Notes: a model not told the origin generated them from the letters alone. A stretch of 64,000 nucleotides of DNA from Lachnospiraceae bacterium (GCA_910575605.1 CAJTEW010000003.1:215025-279024); one strand, 5' to 3'; positions 1-7,719 are shown, counted from the first letter of the stretch. Program-made: numbers and translations.

Positions 1-557
1 TGGTTCTTGAAGCTCTTCATGATGAGGAAGTTGACCTTTGCGGCGTTGTATTTGTAGGTTCTCCGCAGATTAACGCAGAGAAGTTCTATGTATCCAAACG
101 TGTAGGACACACCGTAGAGATGATGGACGCAGACGGAGCTTTTGTTACAACAGAAGGCTTTGGAAATAACCATATCGATTTTGCAAGCCACATTGAGCAG
201 ATTGGTATGAGAGGAATTCCGGTAGTCGGCATGTCCTATTGTGCAGTTCAGGGAGCACTTGTTGTTGGTAACAAGTACATGCAGTACATGGTTGATAATA
301 ACAAGTCCGAATCCGGTATTGAAAATGAAGTACTTGGATGTAATACACTTTGTCCAGAGGATGCAGTACGTGCGATTGCTATGCTTAAGACAGCTATGGC
401 AGGAGAGGATGTAAAGGCAGCTGAAAGAAAGTGGAATCCAAACGTGAAGTCTACAAACGTTGAATTAATCGAAGCTGCATATGACAGAAAGATTGCCCTT
501 GAGGAAAATGAGCAGTCTCTGCCAATGAGCCAGAAGCGTAAAGAGAAATACGATTAA
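1..557 (+). CDS. prdA: D-proline reductase proprotein PrdA, C-terminal part (5' end outside window)
   Basis: The reading frame is open from the left edge to TAA at 555-557, giving about 185 residues of the end of PrdA. PrdA is the proprotein that is cleaved to a pyruvoyl subunit and, with selenoprotein PrdB, reductively opens D-proline to 5-aminovalerate in Stickland fermentation. Visible features are the stretch LCGVVFVGSPQ, then GAFVTTEGFGNNHIDF and GMRGIPVVG. The same pattern recurs in PrdE (2464-2940), a known PrdA C-terminal paralogue (GVIISSDGWGNSDVDF, GIRGIPVTG). The N-terminal region with the cleavage cysteine is not in the window. The gene leads into a small gene and then prdB, the order known from clostridial prd clusters. 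Identity is secure from family resemblance plus context. Confidence 0.88.
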   Translation, partial: VLEALHDEEVDLCGVVFVGSPQINAEKFYVSKRVGHTVEMMDADGAFVTTEGFGNNHIDFASHIEQIGMRGIPVVGMSYCAVQGALVVGNKYMQYMVDNNKSESGIENEVLGCNTLCPEDAVRAIAMLKTAMAGEDVKAAERKWNPNVKSTNVELIEAAYDRKIALEENEQSLPMSQKRKEKYD

Positions 558-572
558 TCAGGTGCTACCCGA

Positions 573-869
573 ATGAATGACGAACGTTTGAAATATGGCG
601 GAAAAATCATCTATATGGAAGGGGTTATCGTGGCGGTTGATGACTGCAGTATCAGCATTGACTTGAAAGGCCGTCTGGGCTTTTTTAAAGCTCCGAAGAG
701 GATGTTTATCTGCGATACAGAACCGAAGGTGGGACAGGAGGTTGGTTTTAACATGAGCTTTCCGGAACAGCTTGGACCAAAGATAAATGATAAGTACGTC
801 AGCAACATTGAAAAAGAACGGCGCAAACAAGAAGAGATGCGTAAGCGTTTGGATAATAAGGAGGTCTAA
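573..869 (+). CDS. Small conserved prd-cluster protein (CBO2463/CBO2479-like)
   Basis: A 98-residue soluble protein whose start ATG at 573 lies 15 bases after the prdA stop, behind a weak AGGTG site. It has no signal peptide or membrane segment. The N-terminal two thirds looks like a small beta-rich domain (IIYMEGVIVAVDDCSISIDLKGRLGFF pattern, described here only in outline), followed by a charged helical tail rich in Lys, Arg and Glu. Proteins of this size sit between prdA and prdB in other clostridial proline reductase clusters, and I recall them as the CBO2463/CBO2479 domain family. No biochemical role is known to me. Its strictly conserved position suggests a part in PrdA maturation or complex assembly, which is inference. 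Confidence 0.7.
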   Translation: MNDERLKYGGKIIYMEGVIVAVDDCSISIDLKGRLGFFKAPKRMFICDTEPKVGQEVGFNMSFPEQLGPKINDKYVSNIEKERRKQEEMRKRLDNKEV

Positions 870-871
870 AA

Positions 872-1597
872 ATGAGTTTAACGGTTGTTAAAGGTTTACA
901 ATCAGAGATATTCGTTCCTATTACTCCACCGTCTGTATGGACTCCTGTAACAAAAGAGCTTAAAGATATGTCTATTGCTCTTGCTACGGCAGCAGGTGTT
1001 CACAAGAAGGATCAGGAAAGATTTAATCTTGCCGGTGATTTCACATGGAGAAAGATAGAGAATACAACACCATCAAGCGAATTGATGGTATCCCACGGCG
1101 GATATGATAACAGTGATGTTAACAAGGACATCAACTGCATGTTCCCAATTGACAGAATTCATGAACTCGCAGCAGAAGGATTTATAAGAGCATGTGCTCC
1201 TGTACATGCAGGGTTCATGGGCGGCGGTGGAAACCAGGAGAAATTTAAAGGTGAAACCGGACCGGCTATTGCACAGATGTTTAAGGAAGAGGATGTTGAC
1301 GCAGTAGTTCTCACCGCTGGCTGAGGAACCTGCCACCGCTCTGCAGTATTGGTGCAGAGAGCGATTGAAGAAGCTGGAATTCCTACAATTATTATTGCAG
1401 CTCTTCCGCCGGTTGTACGTCAGACCGGTACTCCTCGTGCAGTTGCTCCGCTCGTTCCTATGGGCGCGAACGCAGGTGGACCGCACAATGTTGAACAGCA
1501 GACACAGATTGTAAAGGCAACTCTTGAGCAGTTAATGGAAATCCAGACACCTGGAAAGATTGTTCCGCTGCCATTTGAGTATGTAGCTAAAATCTAG
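872..1597 (+). CDS. prdB: D-proline reductase selenoprotein PrdB (UGA = selenocysteine)
   Basis: PrdB is the catalytic selenoprotein of D-proline reductase; its selenol attacks the alpha carbon of proline held by the pyruvoyl group of PrdA. The frame runs from ATG 872 (AGGAGGT site) to TGA at 1322-1324, and continues in the same frame to TAG at 1595-1597. Reading TGA as selenocysteine gives 241 residues, the expected PrdB length, with Sec151 and Cys154 in the motif LTAG-U-GTCHRSA. A hairpin directly downstream (1337-1363) fits a bacterial SECIS. The annotation as two ORFs (872-1324 and 1349-1597) would be an artefact of stop-codon calling. The gene follows the small prd gene by 2 bases and is followed by a strong terminator. 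Confidence 0.96.
1337..1363 (+). promoter_or_regulatory. Candidate SECIS hairpin of prdB
   Basis: CGCTCTGCA (1337-1345) pairs with TGCAGAGAGCG (1353-1363) with a two-base bulge, leaving the 7-base loop GTATTGG that includes a GG. It starts 12 bases after the in-frame TGA (1322-1324), the usual distance for a SelB-bound bacterial SECIS within the coding region. Confidence 0.7.
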
Positions 1598-1606
1598 CAG
1601 GAGTAT

Positions 1607-1638
1607 AAAGGGCAGATGTTTTTCATCTGTCCTTTTTT
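1607..1638 (+). terminator. Intrinsic terminator between prdB and prdD
   Basis: AAAGGGCAGATG pairs with CATCTGTCCTTT around a TTTTT loop, and six T follow at 1633-1638. It lies 10 bases after the prdB stop, inside a cluster whose genes all point the same way, so it should lower transcription of prdD and prdE relative to prdA and prdB. Confidence 0.85.
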
Positions 1639-1680
1639 ATCACATAGAAAGCTTTAAATAAATACGGAGGTGAAAATAGA

Positions 1681-2448
1681 TTGGCTGATGAAGTTAAAGA
1701 TTTGAGGCGTCTGGTAATAAAATCCTTTCATATGACAGATATTGCGTGGGGTGAACATAATGATATTACTGTCGACGGGCATATGACCGTAAGCAAGGAA
1801 ATGTTAAAACAGCTTACTGCCGAAGAGGAATATATTGAGAACATTGATATACAGCTTATCAGGCCTGGCGACCATGACAGATGGACTAATACAATTATGG
1901 ATATTATTCCTATTTCCACAAAGGTGCTTGGAAAAATCGGTGATGGCATTACACACACAATCACAGGGGTGTACGTAATGCTTACGGGCGTGGATGTGAA
2001 TGGCAAGCAGTGCCATGAGTTTGGTTCCTCTGAAGGAAATTTGAAAGAACAGTTATATCTGAACCGTGCAGGCACTCCGGGAGATAATGATTACATTATT
2101 TCATTTGATGTAACGCTTGCAGTAGGTATGGGACAGGAGCGGCCGGGCCCTACTGCGGCACACAGAGCATGCGACAAGTTTGTCCAGAGCTACCGTGATA
2201 AACTTAAGAAATTTAAAGGTGAAAAGTGTACAGAGCGTCATGAGTATCATGATATTGTAAGACCGGGAAAAAAGCGTGTCCTGATTATTAAGCAGGTAGC
2301 GGGACAGGGCGCAATGTATGATACACATTTCTTCTCGAATGAACCGTCCGGGGTCGAAGGCGGGCGTTCAATTATAGATATGGGCAATATGCCCATTCTG
2401 GTAACTCCAAATGAATACAGAGACGGAATTATCCGTTCTATGCAGTAA
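1681..2448 (+). CDS. prdD: D-proline reductase accessory protein PrdD
   Basis: A 255-residue protein resembling the N-terminal part of the PrdA proprotein. In C. difficile and related species prdD follows prdB, as here. The start is TTG at 1681, chosen because a full GGAGGTG site ends 7 bases upstream and no ATG fits as well. The sequence includes VMLTGVDVNGKQ and the stretch GQERPGPTAAHRACD, and ends near MPILVTPNEYRDGI. A C-terminal Thr-Pro context resembles the region before the PrdA cleavage site, but no cleavage cysteine is obvious. PrdD's exact role is not established; it may act in assembly or as an alternative subunit. The next gene, prdE, begins 15 bases downstream, and the pair together mirrors the two halves of PrdA. 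Confidence 0.85.
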   Translation: MADEVKDLRRLVIKSFHMTDIAWGEHNDITVDGHMTVSKEMLKQLTAEEEYIENIDIQLIRPGDHDRWTNTIMDIIPISTKVLGKIGDGITHTITGVYVMLTGVDVNGKQCHEFGSSEGNLKEQLYLNRAGTPGDNDYIISFDVTLAVGMGQERPGPTAAHRACDKFVQSYRDKLKKFKGEKCTERHEYHDIVRPGKKRVLIIKQVAGQGAMYDTHFFSNEPSGVEGGRSIIDMGNMPILVTPNEYRDGIIRSMQ

Positions 2449-2463
2449 GGAGGCAGTAGAAGT

Positions 2464-2940
2464 ATGGGAATAGGACCATCAACAAAAGAAACAACATTAC
2501 ATCACTTCAGGGATCCGCTTCTGGATGTAGTATCAAAGGATACAGATCTTGATCTTATGGGAGTTCTGCTGGTAGGAACACCAGATGATAATAAGGATAA
2601 GATGCTGGTAGGAACACGTTCTGCGGTTTGGGCGGAGGCTATGCGGGCAGATGGAGTGATTATATCTTCTGACGGCTGGGGGAACAGCGATGTAGATTTT
2701 ACAAATACATGCGAGCAGCTGGGAATTCGTGGAATTCCTGTTACAGGTCTTAATTTTAGCGGAACAGTGGCGCAGTTTGTTGTAACCAATGATTATCTTG
2801 ATGGAATTGTAGATATTAATAAGAGTGCTGACGGTACGGAGACTAACGTAGTTGGGGAAAATAATATGGTGGAGCTGGACTGCTTGAAGGCTAAGGCGCT
2901 TTTAAAGCTTAAAATGCGCCAGAAGGATCAGACGCGGTAA
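2464..2940 (+). CDS. prdE: D-proline reductase accessory protein PrdE
   Basis: A 158-residue protein similar to the C-terminal part of PrdA; compare GVIISSDGWGNSDVDF here with GAFVTTEGFGNNHIDF in PrdA, and GIRGIPVTG with GMRGIPVVG. ATG 2464 follows AAGGAGGCAGT. It lies 15 bases after prdD. PrdD plus PrdE therefore correspond to the N- and C-terminal halves of PrdA without the processing step, an arrangement known from other prd clusters. No prdF (proline racemase), prdC or prdR is seen to the right, so this end of the cluster closes with prdE; those genes may lie left of the window. Confidence 0.87.
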   Translation: MGIGPSTKETTLHHFRDPLLDVVSKDTDLDLMGVLLVGTPDDNKDKMLVGTRSAVWAEAMRADGVIISSDGWGNSDVDFTNTCEQLGIRGIPVTGLNFSGTVAQFVVTNDYLDGIVDINKSADGTETNVVGENNMVELDCLKAKALLKLKMRQKDQTR

Positions 2941-3046
2941 ATAGAATACTTTAAAAGATTAAAGTGTAAAAGTGCCATAAAGAGGCTTCGGAAAATACAG
3001 ATTGTTCGGTGGATTGCATAAAATTTAACAATTTTTTTAAATTATA

Positions 3047-3075
3047 TTGACGGTCAAAAAAAGAAGTGCTATATT
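3047..3075 (+). promoter_or_regulatory. Sigma-A-type promoter of candidate ncRNA
   Basis: TTGACG at 3047-3052 and TATATT at 3070-3075 are separated by exactly 17 bases. Transcription would start near 3082 and run into the structured segment that ends at the terminator at 3255-3300. No ribosome-binding site follows. Confidence 0.6.
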
Positions 3076-3081
3076 TAATGA

Positions 3082-3300
3082 GAATTAAGGTTGTTATTGC
3101 AGTTATGCTGCTGCCGGTCATTTCCCCCAAGAATGGCCTTGCGGCGGTGAACTCCAATTACTATATATTTCCTTTTTTTAAAGGAGCATTCCCCAGCTTT
3201 GTATATATAGACAAAACTGCAATGCAACGAGGAAAAACCTCTCAATGACATACCAAAAGGAAAAGCGCCACATGTAGAATGTGACGCTTTTCCTTTTTTT
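3082..3300 (+). ncRNA. Candidate structured non-coding RNA (~220 nt)
   Basis: Between prdE and the first minus-strand gene lies a transcription unit with a consensus promoter, no credible gene and a strong terminator. A closing stem pairs GTTGTTATTGCAGTT (3090-3104) with AACTGCAATGCAAC (3215-3228). Inside it CTGCC-GGTCATT pairs with AATGGCC-ttgc-GGCGG (about 3111-3147). The long rod shape with a bulged middle recalls 6S RNA, but I do not recognise the primary sequence. The open frame from 3078 encodes a short peptide with no ribosome-binding site, so coding is less likely. It could instead be a regulatory RNA of the prd locus. Confidence 0.45.
3255..3300 (+). terminator. Strong intrinsic terminator of the candidate ncRNA
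   Basis: A 19-bp stem (3255-3273 with 3079+200-3297, i.e. 3279-3297) containing one C-A mismatch, a GTAGA loop and a T run reaching 3300. The left arm is A-rich, so it may also work for transcripts coming from the right. Confidence 0.85.
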
Positions 3301-3377
3301 GGGGACGGTGTAAAATTAAAAAGTGCCTGTCCCCACCCCACATGGGGACAGGCACTTTTTAATTTTACACCGTCCCC
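3301..3377. repeat. Perfect 34-bp inverted repeat (GGGGACGG palindromic element)
   Basis: Positions 3301-3334 and 3344-3377 are exact reverse complements, separated by the 9-base loop ACCCCACAT. The ends are GGGGACGG/CCGTCCCC and the centre contains GTGCCTGTCCCC. A shorter relative with the same ends is at 36236-36285. Perfect arms of this length suggest a recent insertion, such as a REP/BIME-like or MITE-like element. Confidence 0.9.
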
Positions 3378-3388
3378 AAAAGATCCTG

Positions 3389-3928
3389 CTATTTATCAAA
3401 CGGTGGTGCAATAGGACCATGTGGGATTTCTGGATGTTTGTCAAGCATCCATCCTTTAAAGCTTTCCACGTCGCCCTCAATAAAGCATGCTTTATCAATC
3501 ATAACACCTTCATTTCCTTCATTTGTTGACAGCTTAAAGTAGGATTTGGCCTCTTCGAGCTTCTTGATTTCAGACCATTCTACCTTATTATTAATTTTTC
3601 CATTAATATATAAAGAAATATTCTTCTCACCAACAATTACCTTGCATGTCCAATTCTTTTCGTTAAAATATTTCTGCCGTGTAAGTCTGAAGGTTTTGTC
3701 AGCATGCATCCAATTAAAAAATACGCCTCTGTATACGGCGACAAATGTAAGAAAGGCCCCGATTGTCTGCCATCTTGTAGGAGCATTTACTTTATCAAAA
3801 TAAATCCAGCCAAAAACTCCTGCAGCAAAAATGACACAATATACATAAAAAATAGGTAACTTCCAAAACTTGGGAGTTGCCCACTTATCATAACGTCTTC
3901 GGTCCATTACATATTCGTTTACAAACAT
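3389..3928 (-). CDS. Small two-helix membrane protein of unknown function
   Basis: I take the start at 3928 (179 residues, MFVNEYVMDRRRYDKW) because GGAGA lies 8 bases upstream; the frame stays open to 4021, but that extension would run through a hairpin. Two membrane segments are visible near residues 25-45 (FYVYCVIFAAGVFGWIYF pattern) and 52-70. The C-terminal cytoplasmic part has alternating strands with WTCKVIVGEKNISLYINGK and may be a YcxB-like or PH-like domain. The protein ends in a Pro-rich tail. I do not recognise a specific family. It lies downstream of the TSUP-like permease on the same strand but is separated from it by a strong stem-loop, so it is probably only partly co-transcribed. 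Confidence 0.7.
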   Translation of the reverse strand: MFVNEYVMDRRRYDKWATPKFWKLPIFYVYCVIFAAGVFGWIYFDKVNAPTRWQTIGAFLTFVAVYRGVFFNWMHADKTFRLTRQKYFNEKNWTCKVIVGEKNISLYINGKINNKVEWSEIKKLEEAKSYFKLSTNEGNEGVMIDKACFIEGDVESFKGWMLDKHPEIPHGPIAPPFDK

Positions 3929-3986
3929 ATTAGTTTCTCCGTTTTTAATACTGATTTTTGCGAAAACATAAAAAGTGATATTATGA

Positions 3987-4032
3987 AAATTGTATAAATG
4001 GCTATCCCTTTGGACAGCCATTTATACAATTT
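3987..4032 (-). terminator. Stem-loop between the permease and the small membrane protein
   Basis: 17-bp perfect arms at 3987-4003 and 4016-4032 enclose a 12-base loop. On the minus strand the hairpin is followed by TTTTCAT, a modest T run, so it may be a partial terminator or an RNA-stabilising hairpin. Confidence 0.6.
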
Positions 4033-4068
4033 GAATATTAAATATAGGACAATAATTTAAATATAAAT

Positions 4069-4959
4069 TTAAGCTATTCCAGCCTTCTTGTCTTTGTTGG
4101 CTGCACTAATTAAAGTATATGATGTCCATAACAGAACTACACAAATAAGATTAATCAACCAGAACATCGGCAGGTTTGTAATAAGTTTCCAAGCAATAAA
4201 TACACCGATACATCCACCTAGAGCATTACCGATAGTGTGAGCCACATCATATCTATGCGTCTTGATAAACTCAATAGAGCATGCCGGCATCAGGCAGGCA
4301 CAAGAACCCATAAATACTGGGAAGCAGGCCTGGCCGTCAACACCAAGCAGAAGGCATGTAGCCATACACGGTGCATAAAGACCAAAACCAATGTCCATTA
4401 AAGCACCCCATAAAATATTAAGAACAGCAGCTACAATCAATTTCCAGCCGGTCAACCCAGTAGCTGTGCCTATGATTCCGAAAGGTCCAAAACCAGTATT
4501 CTTACAGAGCATAATAAGTGCAAGAGGAATCATAATAAAACCAAGAGCATATCTGATCTTGTTGCGAGGCCATTTTGTTACGACTGTTGCAAATCCAAAA
4601 GATCCTACAGCAGCACATATGTACATAATCCATAAAAACATAGGATCACAGTCTACAGAAGCTGTGAAGATAAATGCTTCGAAAATAACCGGGAAAGTAT
4701 CACCGATATTTAAAGTTCCCGGAATATCAATATCATCTATCTGGTTAAATAATTTGTACATAAATGTTGATGGTGCAAAAGAACCGCATCCAAGTGTGTC
4801 AAGGAAGTTTGCGATAATACCTACCGTAAAACCTGACGCCCACTGCTTCCCTGTAGCGTTTTTAAGACCATCCATACGATTCTTAAGGATATCGACGATA
4901 AGCCCGATACCAGTTCCTGCTGCCAGGACACCAAATAAAACCTGAAGTGCTAATAACAT
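4069..4959 (-). CDS. TSUP-like (TauE/SafE) membrane permease
   Basis: A 296-residue integral membrane protein with about eight hydrophobic segments. The best start is ATG at 4959, 7 bases after GGAGGG; the five-residue upstream extension from a TTG runs through that site. Motifs resembling the TSUP family are the repeated glycine-rich GFTVGIIANFLDTLGCGSFAPS near residue 45 and the matching half-repeat WGALMDIGFGLYAPCM near residue 185. TSUP proteins move sulfite, sulfoacetate or other organosulfur and small anions. Unusually it has many cysteines (GSCACLMPAC). Position next to the prd cluster suggests a transport function tied to amino-acid fermentation, but it is on the opposite strand and the substrate is unknown. 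Confidence 0.72.
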   Translation of the reverse strand: MLLALQVLFGVLAAGTGIGLIVDILKNRMDGLKNATGKQWASGFTVGIIANFLDTLGCGSFAPSTFMYKLFNQIDDIDIPGTLNIGDTFPVIFEAFIFTASVDCDPMFLWIMYICAAVGSFGFATVVTKWPRNKIRYALGFIMIPLALIMLCKNTGFGPFGIIGTATGLTGWKLIVAAVLNILWGALMDIGFGLYAPCMATCLLLGVDGQACFPVFMGSCACLMPACSIEFIKTHRYDVAHTIGNALGGCIGVFIAWKLITNLPMFWLINLICVVLLWTSYTLISAANKDKKAGIA

Positions 4960-5255
4960 GTTTTTTCCCTCCAATTTCTAGATGTATATGATTACTATAA
5001 CTCTCTTCAGAGACGACACCCCGATTTATCCTCTCTGATATAAATAAATTTATCATTATAGAGAGGAAAAGTCAATAATTTCTTGTATGAAAATGGATGA
5101 TTTGATTAATTTTTTTAAAAAATACTCCGAAAATATAGTGCACTTTGAATAAAAATGGGCTGAACTTATTGCAAACACAGGCTTTACAGCAGGGACAAAA
5201 TTTTTGGCAAAAAGGATATTGTATATAAAAAAATACAATATTTGAAAGAAAAGGC

Positions 5256-5284
5256 TTGAAATGTTTACCTGTATTCGATATACT
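5256..5284 (+). promoter_or_regulatory. Promoter of the S10 ribosomal operon
   Basis: TTGAAA at 5256-5261 and TATACT at 5279-5284 are 17 bases apart. The start would be near 5291, giving a leader of about 240 bases before rpsJ. The rest of 4960-5255 shows no gene; it holds the leader of the minus-strand permease and A/T-rich DNA. Confidence 0.65.
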
Positions 5285-5290
5285 ATAAAA

Positions 5291-5529
5291 GCTGTGACAT
5301 GATAGCTGTGAAGCGTGAGGTTGCTACTTAATATTATAGTAGGTTTTCCGTGGAGCGAATGTCAAGTTAGGAAACTGGCGACAAGTCACTGTACGTATCA
5401 CAACTGATTACTATCTGCCTGGCAGGAGTATGAAACAACGTGTGAGGTTCTCACGACACACACGGGAGAGTGTACAGTCACCGCTTGTCGTACTGAAGTT
5501 GAAAGTACGAAAAGGAGGCGACTTTTTTT
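5291..5529 (+). promoter_or_regulatory. Structured leader of the S10 operon
   Basis: The leader can form a long-range stem: CGACAAG-tc-ACTGTAC (5379-5394) with GTACAGT-caccg-CTTGTCG (5472-5490). A second hairpin, TCGTACT (5488-5494) with AGTACGA (5504-5510), sits just before the AAAAGGAGGCGAC ribosome-binding site and shares bases 5488-5490 with the first stem. Two partly exclusive structures next to the first start codon are typical of ribosomal-protein autoregulation. In E. coli L4 controls this operon through its leader; which protein acts here is unknown. Confidence 0.5.
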
Positions 5530-5847
5530 ATGGCAAGTCAAGTAATGAGAATCACTTTGAAGGCGTATGACCATCAATTAGTAGATGCATCCGCTAAAAA
5601 AATCATCGAAACTGTAAAGAAGAATGGATCACAGGTGAGCGGTCCTGTACCACTTCCGACAAAAAAGGAAGTAGTTACAATCTTAAGAGCTGTTCACAAA
5701 TATAAGGATTCCAGAGAACAGTTCGAGCAGAGGACTCATAAGAGACTTATCGATATCATCACACCGACCCAGAAGACGGTTGATGCACTGTCAAGACTGG
5801 AAATGCCAGCCGGTGTATACATTGATATCAAAATGAAAAATAAGTAA
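5530..5847 (+). CDS. rpsJ: 30S ribosomal protein S10
   Basis: A 105-residue S10, the usual length. The start ATG 5530 follows AAAAGGAGGCGAC and gives the normal N-terminus before [20 protein letters not shown]10 is a head protein of the small subunit and also takes part in antitermination as NusE with NusB. The motif [10 protein letters not shown] and the loop [10 protein letters not shown] are the family's conserved features. It is the first gene of the S10-spc-alpha superoperon, followed 70 bases later by rplC. An internal ATG at 5545 would remove the conserved first residues and is less likely. Confidence 0.98.
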   Translation: MASQVMRITLKAYDHQLVDASAKKIIETVKKNGSQVSGPVPLPTKKEVVTILRAVHKYKDSREQFEQRTHKRLIDIITPTQKTVDALSRLEMPAGVYIDIKMKNK

Positions 5848-5917
5848 GCAGGATCCTAATATTTAGGATGAACGTGTAAAATACGCGTTCCGCTGTAAAT
5901 CACAGGAGGTAATTATA

Positions 5918-6592
5918 ATGAAGAAGGCTATTTTAGCTACAAAAGTCGGAATGACTCAGATCTTCAATGAAGACGGCACACTGACGCCGGTAACAGTTCT
6001 TCAGGCAGGTCCCTGTGTAGTAACACAGATTAAAACCGTAGAGAACGACGGCTACAGCGCAGTGCAGGTCGGATTCATTGACAAGAAGGACAAGACAGTA
6101 AATAAGGACAAGAGCGGTAGAAAGGAAATTGTTCACCGCCATGGTCTTACAAAAGCAGAGCAGGGACATTTTGCAAAGGCCGGCGTATCCGGAAAGAGAT
6201 TTGTAAGAGAGTTCAAGCTTGAAGGTGAGTATGAGCTTGCACAGGAGATTAAGGTTGATATCTTTGAGGCAGGAGATAAGGTAGATGCTACTGCAATTTC
6301 AAAGGGTAAAGGCTTCCAGGGTGCAATTAAGAGACATAATCAGCACAGAGGACCTATGACACATGGTTCTAAGTTCCACCGTCATGCAGGTTCTAACGGT
6401 GCGGCTTCTGATCCGAGCAAGGTATTTAAGGGAAAGAAGATGCCAGGACAGATGGGAAATAAGAAGATTACAATTCAGAATCTCGAGGTTGTGCGTGTAG
6501 ATGCACAGAACAATCTTCTTCTTATAAAGGGCTCTGTACCGGGACCGAAGAAATCTTTAGTAACTATTAAAGAAGCAGTAAAAGCTAACTAG
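5918..6592 (+). CDS. rplC: 50S ribosomal protein L3
   Basis: A 224-residue L3 beginning [16 protein letters not shown], behind AGGAGGTAATT. L3 binds near the 3' end of 23S rRNA and is one of the first proteins to nucleate 50S assembly. The central finger is recognisable from [21 protein letters not shown], the loop that reaches toward the peptidyl-transferase centre. The length is slightly above the bacterial average because of an extra charged stretch around residues 55-70. It is followed by rplD after 32 bases, the standard order. Confidence 0.98.
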   Translation: MKKAILATKVGMTQIFNEDGTLTPVTVLQAGPCVVTQIKTVENDGYSAVQVGFIDKKDKTVNKDKSGRKEIVHRHGLTKAEQGHFAKAGVSGKRFVREFKLEGEYELAQEIKVDIFEAGDKVDATAISKGKGFQGAIKRHNQHRGPMTHGSKFHRHAGSNGAASDPSKVFKGKKMPGQMGNKKITIQNLEVVRVDAQNNLLLIKGSVPGPKKSLVTIKEAVKAN

Positions 6593-6624
6593 GTTTTTTT
6601 AAAGAGGAAGGAGGAAGACTTAAG

Positions 6625-7245
6625 ATGGCAAACGTATCTGTTTATAATATCGAAGGCAAAGAAGTTGAGACAATCGATTTAAATGATGCGGTATTTGGTG
6701 TTGAAGTAAATGAACATCTTGTACACATGGCGGTTGTGAATCAGCTTGCAAATAAACGTCAGGGAACACAGAAAGCAAAGACGCGTTCTGAAGTTTCCGG
6801 CGGCGGAAGAAAACCGTGGAGACAAAAAGGAACAGGACATGCAAGACAGGGTTCAACAAGAGCTCCGCAGTGGACAGGCGGCGGCGTAGTGTTTGCTCCG
6901 GTTCCGAGAGACTATTCATTCAAAATGAACAGAAAGGAAAAGAGAGCTGCACTTCTGTCAGCGCTTACTTCCAGGGTAGAAGAGAAGAAATTAATCGTTG
7001 TTGACGAGCTTGCATTTGAAGCACCGAAGACAAAGGATTTTGCAAAGGTGTTAAAGAACCTGGATGTATCAAAAGCATTAGTTGTGTTAGAGGACGGCAA
7101 TGTAAATGCCGAGATGTCTGCAAAGAACATTCCAGATGTTAAGACAGCAAAGACAAATACAATTAATGTGTACGACATCTTAAAATACAATACAGTAATC
7201 GCTACAAAGGCTGCTGTACGTAATATCGAGGAGGTGTACGCATAA
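6625..7245 (+). CDS. rplD: 50S ribosomal protein L4
   Basis: A 206-residue L4 ([19 protein letters not shown]). L4 lines the exit tunnel through its long loop, seen here as [26 protein letters not shown] at about residues 58-84, given only as a location. In E. coli L4 also represses the S10 operon. The start ATG lies behind GGAAGGAGGAAG. The TAA stop overlaps the ATG of rplW by one base, so the two are translationally coupled. Confidence 0.98.
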   Translation: MANVSVYNIEGKEVETIDLNDAVFGVEVNEHLVHMAVVNQLANKRQGTQKAKTRSEVSGGGRKPWRQKGTGHARQGSTRAPQWTGGGVVFAPVPRDYSFKMNRKEKRAALLSALTSRVEEKKLIVVDELAFEAPKTKDFAKVLKNLDVSKALVVLEDGNVNAEMSAKNIPDVKTAKTNTINVYDILKYNTVIATKAAVRNIEEVYA

Positions 7246-7550
7246 TGGCTAATGTTCAATATTATGATGTAATCCTTAAACCAGTTGTGACAGAGAAGAC
7301 GATGGAACTTATGGGAGAAAAGAAGTATACATTCTTAGTACATCCAGAAGCAACAAAGTCTCAGGTGAAAGAAGCAGTTGAGAAGATGTTTGACGGGACA
7401 AAGGTAAAGAGTGTCAATACAATGAATCTTGACGGCAAGAAGAAAAGAGTACGTGGTACCTTCAAGTTCGGACGTACTGCTAAGACGAAAAAGGCAGTTG
7501 TACAGCTCACTGCTGACAGCAAGGATATTGAAATCTTTGAGGGACTGTAG
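7245..7550 (+). CDS. rplW: 50S ribosomal protein L23
   Basis: A 101-residue L23. It sits at the tunnel exit and is the docking point for trigger factor and SRP. Family features are [16 protein letters not shown] at the N-terminus and [19 protein letters not shown] in the flexible loop. It starts at an ATG overlapping the rplD stop codon and has an internal AGGAGG site within the end of rplD. A repeat-containing spacer of 169 bases separates it from rplB, which is long for this operon. Confidence 0.97.
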   Translation: MANVQYYDVILKPVVTEKTMELMGEKKYTFLVHPEATKSQVKEAVEKMFDGTKVKSVNTMNLDGKKKRVRGTFKFGRTAKTKKAVVQLTADSKDIEIFEGL

Positions 7551-7586
7551 GATGTCTTAAAAAATAGAGCAGAGGTAACACCACAG

Positions 7587-7650
7587 CCACTAAGCTCGAA
7601 AAGACCTCGCTAAGTGGACCGGGTGTGCTTTCGCACTAGATTCGAAAGAA
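7587..7650 (+). repeat. Intergenic repeat copy A (after rplW)
   Basis: The imperfect hairpin CCACTAAGC...GCTAAGTGG (7587-7617) includes TCGAAAAGACCTCGCTAAG, the reverse complement of the cttagcgagg-ttttcga core seen at 12385 and 21518. The following TTTCGCACTAGATTCGAAAGAAC is a more decayed unit. Confidence 0.6.
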
Positions 7651-7719
7651 CCTCATCAAGTGCTCAATGCATACGGAAAGCAACCGTGATAATAAACAGT
7701 ATTGAAAGGAGAAGTAATC

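Noticed and set aside
1322..1324. prdB as a pseudogene or frameshift split in two
   Set aside because: The frame is unchanged before and after the TGA, the residues around it match the PrdB active site, and a SECIS-like hairpin follows.
3078..3248. Small protein gene starting MRIKVVIAVMLLP
   Set aside because: It has no ribosome-binding site, its start would be at the very 5' end of the transcript, and the segment folds into a closed RNA structure.
4391..4945. 184-codon plus-strand gene
   Set aside because: It lies antisense inside the TSUP-like permease gene, has no ribosome-binding site and an implausible composition.
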